Part shown: positions 8,507 through 16,650 of the stretch, in pieces
Layout: each line of letters begins with the position of its first letter
Numbering within the stretch: the first letter of the stretch is position 1
Source of the DNA: Anaeromusa acidaminophila DSM 3853
GTDB lineage: Bacteria; Bacillota; Negativicutes; Anaeromusales; Anaeromusaceae
Length of the DNA stretch: 64,000 nucleotides
NCBI RefSeq assembly: GCF_000374545.1
Contig: NZ_KB894590.1
Location: 62,001 to 126,000, forward strand
Reading direction: 5' to 3'
The notes under the pieces: model-generated
Database searches by the model: none
Seen by the model: the letters and a program-made list of their open reading frames with translations, nothing else
Told to the model about the DNA's origin: nothing
Translations under genes and position numbers: made by a program

Positions 8507-11500
8507 ATGGCTAAGTTTTTTATCGAACGGCCGATTTTTGCTATCGTGCTGTCGTTACTCATTACGATTGCAGGTCTGCTGGCGGCAGCGCAGCTGCCTG
8601 TGGCGCAATACCCCAATATTTCGCCGCCAATTGTATCGGTGAGTGCAACGTATCAAGGGGCCAATGCGGACGTTGTTAACCAGTCTGTAGCTCAGATTGT
8701 GGAAGACAAAATAAATGGCGCTGAAGGCATGGTTTATATGTCTTCTACAAGTTCTGACGCCGGTTCCTATTCGCTGAGTGTACAATTTGAATCAGGAAAA
8801 AACTCAGATATGGCATCGGTACAGACCCAAAGTCGTGTCTCGGAGGCAACGCCTGGGCTGCCTGCAAGCGTTCAGGACATAGGGGTGAGTACCCGTAAGG
8901 CTTCGCAGGACACGGCGATGGTGTTTACCCTGTGGTCAGAGGAAAATCTATATGATCGTAATTTTCTCAAAAACTACGGGAGTATTTTTATTATCGATGA
9001 ACTGAAACGAATTTCCGGCGTAGGCGATATTATGGCTTTTGGCGCGGATTACAGCATGCGCATCTGGCTGCAGCCGGAAAAAATGGCGCGCCTTGGAATT
9101 TCTACATCGGAAGTAAAAACCGCCGTGGAAAATCAAAACAAACAGGCCGCATCCGGCAGCCTGGGGCAAATGCCCATGGCCGGAAAGCAGGAGCATCAGT
9201 ATTCCACAAGAGTAAAAGGCCGTTTGGACGACCCCAAAGAATTTGAAAATATCATTGTTCGGGCCCAAGGGGATGGTTCTTTTGTGCGGCTGAAGGATAT
9301 TGCCCGGGTCGAGCTGGGCAGTAAAGAATATACTTTTTCCAGCGAATTGAACGGCCATCCGGCTGCCGGGTTTGCCATCAAACTGACCAGTGATGCTAAT
9401 GCGTTGCAAACGGTGGGCGAAGTTAAAGCAACCCTGGATCGTTTGGCACAAGACTTTCCCGCAGGGATGAAGTATACGACCGTTGTGGACAATACGCGCT
9501 TTGTGGATGAGTCCATTGCGGAAGTGGCCAAAAGCTTTGCCGAAGCCATGTTCCTGGTAGTATTGGTAGTGTTCCTCTTTTTGCAGAGCTGGCGAGCGAC
9601 TTTGATTCCCATGCTGGCTATCCCAGTATCGCTAATTGGTACTTTTGGCGCTTTTGTGCTGCTTGGGTTTACGATTAATACGCTTACTTTGTTTGCAATG
9701 GTGCTGGCCATTGGCCTAGTAGTTGACGATGCCATTGTTGTTATTGAAGCAGTAGAACATCATATGCGCTATAAAGGACTTTCACCTGTCGAGGCTACAA
9801 AAATGGCCATGTCCGAAGTATCTGGGCCGGTAGTAGCCATTGCCTTCGTGCTGGCGTCGGTATTTATTCCGGTGGCTTTTTTCGGCGGCATGATGGGTAT
9901 TTTGTATAGGCAGTTTGCCTTGACCATTGCCGTATCCATGGCTTTGTCGGCGATTGTCGCCCTCTCGCTGACGCCGGCCTTATGTACGTTGCTTTTAAAA
10001 CCCCATGATCCCCAGGCGCATCAAGGAAGACTGGGCCGGTTTTTTGAAGCTTTTAATGAATGGTTTGAACGCAAGACAGAAGGCTATGGACGGCGGCTGG
10101 GCGGGATTATTCCGCGGGCGCGCTTGTGCATTATGCTGCTGGCGGGGCTGATCGGCATGCTGGGGGTATTGTTTTCCTTTGTTCCCAGTTCCTTTGTTCC
10201 AGATGAAGATCAGGGACGCTATATGGTTTCGGTATCATTGCCGGAGTCGACTTCCTTGAATCGAACAGCCGAGTTCATGTCAGAGGTGGTATCGGTCATT
10301 CGCAAACAGAATGGTGTGGACAATGTTATGGCAGTTTCCGGTTTTGATTTGATGGGAGGCACTGCCAAAGCCAATGGCGGTACTATTTTCGTTTCTTTGA
10401 CACCTTGGTCGGAGCGAACCAGCGAACAAACTCAGGTGAAAAATCTGGTCAAGCAAACCTTTGCCAGTGGCGCGCAATTAGCAGGGGGGAATGTACTTCC
10501 CTTCGCGCCGCCCGCCTTGCCAGGCTTAGGCAGCGTAGGGGGTTATACCTTTATGCTGGAAGACCGCAGCGGGGGTACTCTGGAAAATCTGGATGCAGTT
10601 ACAAAGCGTTTTATTGCCGCTGTAAAGGAGCGTCCGGAAATTGCCTCGGCTACGACTACTTTTACCACCGATACGCCTGGGTATGAATTTGAGGTGGACC
10701 GCGCCAAGGCGGAAAAAATGGGCGTTGATGTAAATGATGTTTTCTCGACAATGCAGGTGTTCCTGGGGGGGCTGCAGATTAACGATTTCAACAAATACGG
10801 ACGCAGTTATAAGGTTATTGCTCAGGCGGAGGCCCCTTTTCGCGGCGATGTGGACGCTTTGCGTTATCTCTTTGTAAAAAGCTCCAACAATACGATGGTG
10901 CCTCTGAATACGCTGGTGACGCCGCGCAAAACCAAATCGGCAGCCAATATTACTCGTTATAATGGCTACAAGGCCGTAAAAATCAACGGTACCCAGGCCG
11001 TTGGCTACAGCTCCGGACAGGCCATGACTGCTTTAGACGAAGTAGCCAAGGAAGTGCTGCCAAGCGGCTACACCTATGAATGGTCGGGCCAAAGTCGCGA
11101 GGAGAAGGTTTCCGGAGGCAGAGCTCCGGTTGTGTTTGGTCTGGCTCTTGTTTTCGTCTTCTTGTGTCTGGCGGCGCTTTATGAAAGCTGGAGTGTTCCT
11201 TTTGCGGTGCTGCTTTCGGTGCCCACGGGTATTTTTGGAGCCTTCTTGTTCCAATATCTCTTCAACCAGGAAAACAATATTTATATGCAGATTGGCTTAG
11301 TTATGCTGATAGGTTTGGCCGCTAAAAATGCTATTCTAATTGTCGAGTTTGCCAAGGTACGCTTTGATAAAGGCATGCCGCTTATTGAAGCGGCTATTGA
11401 GGCGGCCAAGCTGCGCTTGCGTCCTATTTTGATGACTTCTTTCGCCTTTATTATCGGCTGCTTGCCCTTGATGATTGCCACAGGCGCAGGCGCTGGTGCG

Positions 11501-11644
11501 AGAAATTCCATGGGGACGGCTGTTGTGGGCGGTATGCTTATGGCTACGGCGTTGGGGATTTTTATCATTCCCGTATTGTTCGTAGTGGTGGAGAAACTCA
11601 CGGCGCGCTTTGAAGCTTGGCGCAGTCACTTTCTGAAACGGTAA
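8507..11644 (+). CDS. RND multidrug efflux pump, HAE1 family (AcrB/MexB-like)
   Basis: Proton-driven inner-membrane exporter of 1045 aa, the usual length for AcrB-type pumps. It starts MAKFFIERPIFAIVLSLLIT, the hallmark first helix, and has two repeats of six helices with two large periplasmic loops. The proton-relay acids are seen in TM4 (IGLVVDDAIVVIE, about residues 402-414), and the TM10-11 region has the conserved Lys-Asn in LIGLAAKNAILIVE. It forms a trimer working with the adaptor and TolC. The start follows GAGGAGG. Likely substrates are hydrophobic drugs, dyes or detergents, which cannot be specified from sequence. Confidence 0.97.
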   Translation: MAKFFIERPIFAIVLSLLITIAGLLAAAQLPVAQYPNISPPIVSVSATYQGANADVVNQSVAQIVEDKINGAEGMVYMSSTSSDAGSYSLSVQFESGKNSDMASVQTQSRVSEATPGLPASVQDIGVSTRKASQDTAMVFTLWSEENLYDRNFLKNYGSIFIIDELKRISGVGDIMAFGADYSMRIWLQPEKMARLGISTSEVKTAVENQNKQAASGSLGQMPMAGKQEHQYSTRVKGRLDDPKEFENIIVRAQGDGSFVRLKDIARVELGSKEYTFSSELNGHPAAGFAIKLTSDANALQTVGEVKATLDRLAQDFPAGMKYTTVVDNTRFVDESIAEVAKSFAEAMFLVVLVVFLFLQSWRATLIPMLAIPVSLIGTFGAFVLLGFTINTLTLFAMVLAIGLVVDDAIVVIEAVEHHMRYKGLSPVEATKMAMSEVSGPVVAIAFVLASVFIPVAFFGGMMGILYRQFALTIAVSMALSAIVALSLTPALCTLLLKPHDPQAHQGRLGRFFEAFNEWFERKTEGYGRRLGGIIPRARLCIMLLAGLIGMLGVLFSFVPSSFVPDEDQGRYMVSVSLPESTSLNRTAEFMSEVVSVIRKQNGVDNVMAVSGFDLMGGTAKANGGTIFVSLTPWSERTSEQTQVKNLVKQTFASGAQLAGGNVLPFAPPALPGLGSVGGYTFMLEDRSGGTLENLDAVTKRFIAAVKERPEIASATTTFTTDTPGYEFEVDRAKAEKMGVDVNDVFSTMQVFLGGLQINDFNKYGRSYKVIAQAEAPFRGDVDALRYLFVKSSNNTMVPLNTLVTPRKTKSAANITRYNGYKAVKINGTQAVGYSSGQAMTALDEVAKEVLPSGYTYEWSGQSREEKVSGGRAPVVFGLALVFVFLCLAALYESWSVPFAVLLSVPTGIFGAFLFQYLFNQENNIYMQIGLVMLIGLAAKNAILIVEFAKVRFDKGMPLIEAAIEAAKLRLRPILMTSFAFIIGCLPLMIATGAGAGARNSMGTAVVGGMLMATALGIFIIPVLFVVVEKLTARFEAWRSHFLKR

Positions 11645-11650
11645 TTTTAT

Positions 11651-11702
11651 AACGAAGCGGTGTTTGCATCCTTGTTTTCAAAGACGCAGACTCCGCTTCG
11701 TT
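11651..11702 (+). terminator. Possible terminator hairpin after RND operon
   Basis: A 10-bp perfect stem, AACGAAGCGG (11651-11660) with CCGCTTCGTT (11693-11702), encloses 32 bases. The nearest T run is about 20 bases further on, so termination is less certain. Confidence 0.45.
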
Positions 11703-11726
11703 CAGCTTTCACTACTGTTCGTTTTT

Positions 11727-11754
11727 TTGCTGTCCTCAAGGCCTATGGTATAAT
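11727..11754 (+). promoter_or_regulatory. Extended -10 promoter of hemolysin III gene
   Basis: TATAAT at 11749-11754 is preceded by TGG (extended -10); a weak TTGCTG at 11727 with a 16-base spacer may serve as -35. Confidence 0.6.
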
Positions 11755-11796
11755 AGAACCTAAGACGGAATGGATCTGCCAAAGGAGGGAAGACCG

Positions 11797-12426
11797 GTGG
11801 AAGAACGTGTGAATGCGATTACGCATGGCTTGGGTGCGGCTTTAGCTGCGGCTGGCTTGATTTTTTTAGTGGTATCGGCTTATGTGTACGGAGGTTTGTG
11901 GCATGTAGTTAGCTTCAGCATTTATGGAGCGTCGCTTGTTTTGTTGTATTTGGCATCTACTTTGTATCACAGCTTTCAGAATGAGAAACGAAAGCATCGC
12001 CTGCGGATATTTGATCATGCGGCGATTTATTTGCTGATTGCCGGTACTTACACGCCCTTTGCCCTAGTGGTGCTGCATGGCTTGCTTGGATGGACTATTT
12101 TTAGTATTGTCTGGGGTCTGGCGGCAGTGGGAATTGTTTTTCAGTTATTCTTTGTCAATCGTTTTAAAAAAACAGCCACTCTTTGTTACTTGTTTATGGG
12201 TTGGTTAATTGTCTTCTTTTTGCAGCCCTTGGCGGCGGCATTGGCGCCGGAAGGCATGTTTTGGCTGGCTTTTGGCGGCGTGCTTTATACTGTGGGGGCT
12301 GTGTTTTATCTGTTTAAACGAATTCCTTACAATCACGCCGTTTGGCATGTGTTTGTCATGGGAGGCAGCGCCGCTCATTTTGTGGCGGTGGCGCAGTATG
12401 TGCTGCCCGTTGCGGTTGCTCCTTAA
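11797..12426 (+). CDS. PAQR / hemolysin III family membrane protein
   Basis: Seven-helix membrane protein, 209 aa. Family motifs are all present: ITHGLGA near the N-terminus, STLYHS near residue 52, DHAAIYLLIAGTYTPF near 72, and the C-terminal HAVWHVFVMGGSAAHF. The conserved Ser, Asp and His residues form the proposed metal site of the family. GTG 11797 is chosen because AGGAGG lies 8 bases upstream (11783-11788); an ATG at 11770 is in frame but precedes that ribosome site. The function of bacterial members is poorly settled, and cytolysis should not be assumed from the name. Confidence 0.9.
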   Translation: MEERVNAITHGLGAALAAAGLIFLVVSAYVYGGLWHVVSFSIYGASLVLLYLASTLYHSFQNEKRKHRLRIFDHAAIYLLIAGTYTPFALVVLHGLLGWTIFSIVWGLAAVGIVFQLFFVNRFKKTATLCYLFMGWLIVFFLQPLAAALAPEGMFWLAFGGVLYTVGAVFYLFKRIPYNHAVWHVFVMGGSAAHFVAVAQYVLPVAVAP

Positions 12427-12449
12427 AAAAATATTGCAAATGAATAGGT

Positions 12450-12493
12450 AAAAAGGCCGTTGAGAAAACTTTTCTTTTCTCAACGGCCTTTTT
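12450..12493. terminator. Bidirectional terminator between convergent genes
   Basis: A near-perfect 19-bp stem with A run on the left and T run on the right (12450-12468 with 12475-12493) serves the hemolysin III gene on the plus strand and the small charged-protein gene on the minus strand. Confidence 0.9.
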
Positions 12494-12508
12494 ATGAGTT
12501 TGTTTGGT

Positions 12509-12859
12509 TTACTTTAACACGGCAGCAACGACGATAGCGGCAATGGCGTTCATTTCATGCTCATGACGTTCGTTCTCTAGACGCTGCCGTTCCTGCCAGG
12601 CTTCTTCGCTTTCATGATGATGGCGTCGCATGGCTTCCTCGTGGCGGCGCTGTTCGGCGCGTTCACGCTCATGACGTTCCCGTTCCATCCGCTCCCGATG
12701 TTCCCGTTCCTGGCGATCATGTTCAAACTGCTCGTCTTGTTGTCTCATTTCCTCACGGTCGTGATGCGCTGGAGAAGCCTCAATCGTTGCGGCTCCAATG
12801 CCAAATTGGATAATTCCTGCCAGAGCTAGAAAGACTGCTTTTTTTGCTATGTTATTCAT
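12509..12859 (-). CDS. Small exported protein, extremely rich in Glu, Arg and His
   Basis: A protein of 116 aa with a clear signal peptide (about residues 1-29, ending TIEASPA). The mature part is about 70 residues made almost only of Glu, Arg, His, Gln and Met in short repeats (HDRQEREHRERMERERH), predicted as one long charged helix, followed by an Ala/Val/Ile-rich tail (MNAIAAIVVAAVLK). A strong AAGGAGG precedes the ATG. It was not recognised as a named family. The layout recalls small periplasmic stress chaperones such as Spy/CpxP only in being exported, helical and charged; no sequence identity is claimed. Its promoter carries the same direct-repeat box as tolC and the RND operon, suggesting an envelope role. 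Confidence 0.85.
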   Translation of the reverse strand: MNNIAKKAVFLALAGIIQFGIGAATIEASPAHHDREEMRQQDEQFEHDRQEREHRERMERERHERERAEQRRHEEAMRRHHHESEEAWQERQRLENERHEHEMNAIAAIVVAAVLK

Positions 12860-12890
12860 GATGAAATCCTCCTTGCGTTTGATTAATCTT

Positions 12891-12924
12891 AGTTTAGCGT
12901 AATCTTGTTACAGCTTAGTTACAA
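12891..12924 (-). promoter_or_regulatory. Promoter of the charged exported protein with the same direct-repeat box
   Basis: Reading the minus strand: TTGTAAC (12924-12918), 4 bases, CTGTAAC (12913-12907), 10 bases, then TAAACT as -10 (12896-12891). Spacing matches the two efflux promoters exactly. Confidence 0.6.
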
Positions 12925-13000
12925 AAAGATGACTGTCAAAACACAAAACGGTCAAAAAAATATGCAAATTATTTTCGATTATCATCAATTTACCCCTTTC

Positions 13001-13027
13001 TTATTTTACCGAAGTAAAGTAAAATAA
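13001..13027 (+). promoter_or_regulatory. Inverted repeat upstream of the amino-acid binding protein gene
   Basis: TTATTTTAC (13001-13009) and GTAAAATAA (13019-13027) form a perfect 9-bp inverted repeat with a 9-base spacer, about 37 bp before the ATG. It could be an operator; no family is assigned. Confidence 0.4.
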
Positions 13028-13063
13028 AGGAGCCGATAAAAAAGACTAGAACGGAGGGTTTTC

Positions 13064-13846
13064 ATGAAACGAATTATTTCTGTAGTATTGTTGCTGGTGA
13101 TGGCAGGGGTGTTGTTTGCCGGGTGTGGCAGTACAACCAAAACGGAACCTGCAAAGAAGAAGATTGTCATTGGCTTGGATGACAATTTTCCGCCGATGGG
13201 CTTCAAAGATGAAAAGAATAATATTGTTGGCTTCGATATCGATATGGCTAAAGAAGCAGCCAAACGACTGGGGATCGAGGTAGAATTTAAGGGCATTGAC
13301 TGGAGTAGTAAAGAAGCTGAGCTGAACAGCAAACGTATTGATGCGCTCTGGAATGGTATGAATATCACAGAAGAACGTAAGAAAAACGTGCTTTTCAGCG
13401 ATCCCTACATGGAAAGCAAACAATTGATCTTTGTAATGGCTAATTCCCCGATTAAAAGCGCTGCTGATCTGAATGGCAAGGTTGTTGGCGTGCAGCAGTC
13501 CAGCATTGGCGAAGAAGTGGTTACCAAGGATGAAAAGTTAAAAGCGACCTTGAAGGATTTCAAAAAATATCCTGACTGCGTAGCCGCCTTTATGGATCTA
13601 AAAACCGGTCGTTTGGATGCGGTTGTGACCGATGAAATTCTTGGACGCTATTATATGTCCAAAGAACCGGGTACGTATATTGCCATAGAGCAGCCCTTGG
13701 GCGAAGTCGGCGTTTATGGCGTAGGCTTCCGCAAGGATGATAAAGAACTGCGCGACAAAGTGCAGAACGTACTGAATGAAATGAAAAAAGACGGAACCTC
13801 TGCGAAAATTTCGCAAAAATGGTTTGGTGCTGATATCGTAAAATAA
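13064..13846 (+). CDS. Amino-acid ABC transporter substrate-binding lipoprotein (SBP family 3)
   Basis: Periplasmic-type binding protein of 260 aa anchored by lipidation at Cys21 (lipobox VLFAGC). The mature part matches SBP_bac_3: an opening strand KIVIGLDDNFPPMGF, then GFDIDMAKEAAKRLG, the WNGMNITEERK segment and FSDPYM. These are polar amino-acid receptors. No permease or ATPase gene adjoins it and a terminator follows, so it must use components from elsewhere or act as a sensor. Start follows CGGAGGG. The ligand cannot be named with confidence. Confidence 0.93.
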   Translation: MKRIISVVLLLVMAGVLFAGCGSTTKTEPAKKKIVIGLDDNFPPMGFKDEKNNIVGFDIDMAKEAAKRLGIEVEFKGIDWSSKEAELNSKRIDALWNGMNITEERKKNVLFSDPYMESKQLIFVMANSPIKSAADLNGKVVGVQQSSIGEEVVTKDEKLKATLKDFKKYPDCVAAFMDLKTGRLDAVVTDEILGRYYMSKEPGTYIAIEQPLGEVGVYGVGFRKDDKELRDKVQNVLNEMKKDGTSAKISQKWFGADIVK

Positions 13847-13853
13847 GATAAAC

Positions 13854-13890
13854 AAACGCCTCCCGTTCAAAAGCGGGAGGCGTTTGCTTT
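13854..13890 (+). terminator. Rho-independent terminator after SBP gene
   Basis: A 12-bp perfect stem (13854-13865 with 13874-13885) with an 8-base loop is followed by a T-containing tail. Confidence 0.85.
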
Positions 13891-14031
13891 GCGTGGAATT
13901 CCTTTTGGCTGGAAGTTGTACTATGAGAATTCTTCGTATATAATAAAAAGAAAAAGATAGTAATGATACGGAGTAGTGTCAGAGACGCAGCATGCGTTTT
14001 CTGGCATTTATTTTTTAAAGGGGGAGTTACT

Positions 14032-14820
14032 GTGAGAAAAAGAACTTGTTTTGGGCTGGTTGGGTTGTTATTGGGATTGCTATTATTGGCAGGTTGCGGA
14101 GGGGAGCAGCCTAAAGGGGCGGCGCCGGTAGAGTTGAACGTATCTGCTGCGGTAAGTATGAAAGACGCGCTGGAAGAAATTCAACAGCAATATCAAAAAA
14201 AGAATCCAAACGTGAAACTCGTCTTTAATTTGGGAGCGTCCGGTTCGCTGCAAAAGCAAATCGAGCAAGGCGCACCGGCGGATATTTTCATCTCTGCGGC
14301 TCCCAAACAAATGGATGAATTGCAGGGAAAGGGGCTATTGCAACAGCAAACTCGAAAGAATTTGTTGGAAAACAAGCTGGTGTTGATTGTACCTCAAAAC
14401 TCCCAGCTGACTATAAAAAGCTTTGAGGAGCTGGCAGATCCCGCTGTTAAGCGTTTGGCTGTAGGCGAGCCGCAAGTAGTGCCTGCTGGACAGTATGCGC
14501 AGCAGGTTTTGAAGAAGCTAGATCTTTGGGAGAAACTAGCGGAGAGAATGGTGTTGGCTAAGGATGTGCGTACGGTCTTAACGTATGTGGAAAGCGGCAA
14601 TGCGGATGCTGGTATCGTGTATAAGACCGATGCGGCGATAAGTACGAAGATCAAAATTATTGCTACTGCTGCCGCAGGAAGCCACCAGCCTATCATTTAT
14701 CCGGCGGCTATCCTTGCCAATGCTAAGCAACCCAAGGAAGCGGAAGCTTTCCTGCAATATCTTTTAAGCCCTGACGCCGCTAAGGTATTTGAAAAATACG
14801 GCTTTGCCATGGGTAAATAA
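14032..14820 (+). CDS. modA: Molybdate-binding lipoprotein ModA
   Basis: Solute-binding protein for molybdate/tungstate, 262 aa. GTG 14032 is chosen with AAGGGGGAG upstream; it yields a lipoprotein signal ending LLLLAGC (Cys about residue 22). The ModA pattern is clear: SAAVSMKDALEEI, NLGASGSLQKQIEQGAPADIF, then the C-terminal YPAAILANAKQPKEAEAFLQYLL. These Ser and backbone contacts hold the oxyanion in known ModA proteins. modB and modC do not follow; the next gene is convergent. Molybdate supply is relevant to the molybdenum hydroxylase at 45535. Confidence 0.92.
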   Translation: MRKRTCFGLVGLLLGLLLLAGCGGEQPKGAAPVELNVSAAVSMKDALEEIQQQYQKKNPNVKLVFNLGASGSLQKQIEQGAPADIFISAAPKQMDELQGKGLLQQQTRKNLLENKLVLIVPQNSQLTIKSFEELADPAVKRLAVGEPQVVPAGQYAQQVLKKLDLWEKLAERMVLAKDVRTVLTYVESGNADAGIVYKTDAAISTKIKIIATAAAGSHQPIIYPAAILANAKQPKEAEAFLQYLLSPDAAKVFEKYGFAMGK

Positions 14821-14835
14821 TCCATAAGCAAAAAC

Positions 14836-15393
14836 CTATGATTCGATAAGCTTGGCAGCGGCGGCTGCTTGGAGGAAGTATTGACACGTTTCCGCGTCAT
14901 GGTTGCAAAAAGTGACGCTTTCTAGAGGCGTATCAAGGCGAAGAAAAAAATCAATGACGGTTTCCAAAAGGATTTGCGCGCAACGGTCTTTGGGAAACCC
15001 GAAAATACCAGAGCTAATGGCTGGCAGGGACAAGCTGCGCAGATTGTAGAGATGTCCTAAAAAGAGGACGTTTTCGACGGCTTGCCGCAGCTTGCGTTCT
15101 TCGTCTCCTTCACCCCATTGAGGGCCAACTGTATGGATGATAAACTTGGCAGGCAGCTGACCGCCGTCGGTGATGACGGCGTGGCTCACAGGAAGAATCC
15201 CAATCTTTTTAATTAGGTCCTGACTTTGTTGCTGAACGACAGAACCTCCAGCGCGGGCAATCGCTAAGGCGGCGCCGCCGCCGTGCCGTAAGTGGCTGTT
15301 GGCTGGATTGACAATGGCATCGGCGGTTTCGGCGGTAATATCGCCTTGCTTAAGGTGCAGCATTTTTCCACGGGGCAGGCGTATCGTCTTCAT
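14836..15393 (-). CDS. Macrodomain protein, ADP-ribose-binding (YmdB-like)
   Basis: A 185-aa single macrodomain. Signature stretches are GDITAETADAIVNPANSHLRHGGG near residue 17, HTVGPQW near 87 and SLPAISSGIFGFPKDR near 120, which shape the ADP-ribose pocket. Members of this branch remove O-acetyl groups from O-acetyl-ADP-ribose or hydrolyse ADP-ribose from proteins; which applies is not visible. An AAAGGAGGAG ribosome site precedes the ATG. It lies 12 bp after the convergently read GH18 gene on the same strand and may be co-transcribed. A Sir2 deacylase, which makes O-acetyl-ADP-ribose, is encoded at 57607, but not in the same operon. Confidence 0.93.
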   Translation of the reverse strand: MKTIRLPRGKMLHLKQGDITAETADAIVNPANSHLRHGGGAALAIARAGGSVVQQQSQDLIKKIGILPVSHAVITDGGQLPAKFIIHTVGPQWGEGDEERKLRQAVENVLFLGHLYNLRSLSLPAISSGIFGFPKDRCAQILLETVIDFFLRLDTPLESVTFCNHDAETCQYFLQAAAAAKLIES

Positions 15394-15405
15394 ATGTCTC
15401 CTCCT

Positions 15406-16425
15406 TTATGGCAGCAGAGGCCAAATATCAGGCGTTTCAAACCCTAAACGCCAGCAGGCCGCTCCGGCTAACTGGTAGGTGTGGATCAGCGCGGTTTTTA
15501 AGGCTAGAGAGTCTTTGTTTTCAACCCAAACGTGATAATATTTGCCGTCTTCTTCATACTCCAAATAAGACAGGCCGTAGTCAGAGCGCCATTGGGGCTG
15601 GATATTGTGCGTCTGCATTACGGCATTTACATCCTCCATAAAAAAGGTTTTCCCTTTAGCGGTTACTTTACCTTGTTCCTCGGCGTGTTCCCAACGTTTT
15701 GTATAAAAGGGGATGCCGAGGAACAATTTATTTGCCGGCACTTCTTGCAAGGTTTTTTTCAGATTTTTTTCCACCCAAGGAAGCGAGGCTACAGGCGCTC
15801 CAGGGGTGCTGGTAGCCCACTGCTCGTCGTAGGTCATGACCATAACATAGTCGACAATCGCAGCTAATTCTTTGCGGTCATAGCAGCGAGACCAAGAGGG
15901 AGTTTCATTCGGGACTGTCACGTCAATCGAGATAATCAGATTTTGCTTCTTCAGCTCTGTTGTAAGGCTGCGAATGAACTGGGTAAGGCGATCTCGGTCT
16001 GCGTCGGCTACATTTTCAAAGTCAATATTGATACCGTCTAAATGGTATTGAGAGGCATAGCTGCTTAGCTGCTGGATCGCTTGCTTTTGCGCAGCAGCCG
16101 AAGCAAGAAACTGCCGAGTCCGGTTTGCGTCAAAACCATTGTCGAATAACGCCCAGACTTGGCAGCCTTTTTGGTGAGCTGAGGCGACATAGCCAGCGCT
16201 GCCTTTGGAGTGAACGGAGCCGGTAGCGTCAGCCAGAGAAAACCAAGTAGGGGATAGTACCTGCAGGCCTTCGCGTACAGGTGCTGTTTCCGAGGTCTCG
16301 GAAAGGCTTTTTACATGATCCCAGGCCAATGTTAACGGCCGTTGCGCCGAGGCTGAGGCCGGCGTTCCTGTCCAAGAAAACAGTAACGATAGAAAAATAA
16401 AGATAGTAGTAATCCAAGGGTGCAT
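15406..16425 (-). CDS. Exported glycoside hydrolase family 18 protein
   Basis: A 339-aa protein with a signal peptide (about residues 1-26, ending ASASA) and a GH18 barrel. The catalytic DxxDxDxE motif is intact as DGINIDFE near residue 145, with MVMTYDEQW and FLGIPFYTKRW further on. The group resembles the YaaH/YdhD-type spore or cell-wall hydrolases that act on N-acetylglucosamine linkages, but no LysM repeats are present here. ATG 16425 is chosen for its AAAGGAG; longer in-frame starts add 30 unlikely residues before the signal peptide. It runs together with the macrodomain gene downstream. Confidence 0.9.
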   Translation of the reverse strand: MHPWITTIFIFLSLLFSWTGTPASASAQRPLTLAWDHVKSLSETSETAPVREGLQVLSPTWFSLADATGSVHSKGSAGYVASAHQKGCQVWALFDNGFDANRTRQFLASAAAQKQAIQQLSSYASQYHLDGINIDFENVADADRDRLTQFIRSLTTELKKQNLIISIDVTVPNETPSWSRCYDRKELAAIVDYVMVMTYDEQWATSTPGAPVASLPWVEKNLKKTLQEVPANKLFLGIPFYTKRWEHAEEQGKVTAKGKTFFMEDVNAVMQTHNIQPQWRSDYGLSYLEYEEDGKYYHVWVENKDSLALKTALIHTYQLAGAACWRLGFETPDIWPLLP

Positions 16426-16650
16426 CGATAAAACTCCTTTCTGGCGATAAGATCTTTGTATCTCATTATACTTGGTTGTATCAGGAAAAAGAATAAGTTT
16501 CAGAATTGCAACCAAGGTCCTACAGGTATTTTCCGTGAACGGGTTACGCGGGTCAGTTATTATTTGGTATAATATACAAAATAATCAAAAACTGTCTTGC
16601 GTATGAGTGGAGGCGGAAAGCCGCGGGAAGAAGGTGAGCTTATCAATTCG

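Noticed and set aside
12971-12992. A Fur-box-like stretch (GATTATCATCAATT)
   Set aside because: Fewer matches to the consensus than needed, and the downstream gene is an amino-acid-type binding protein.
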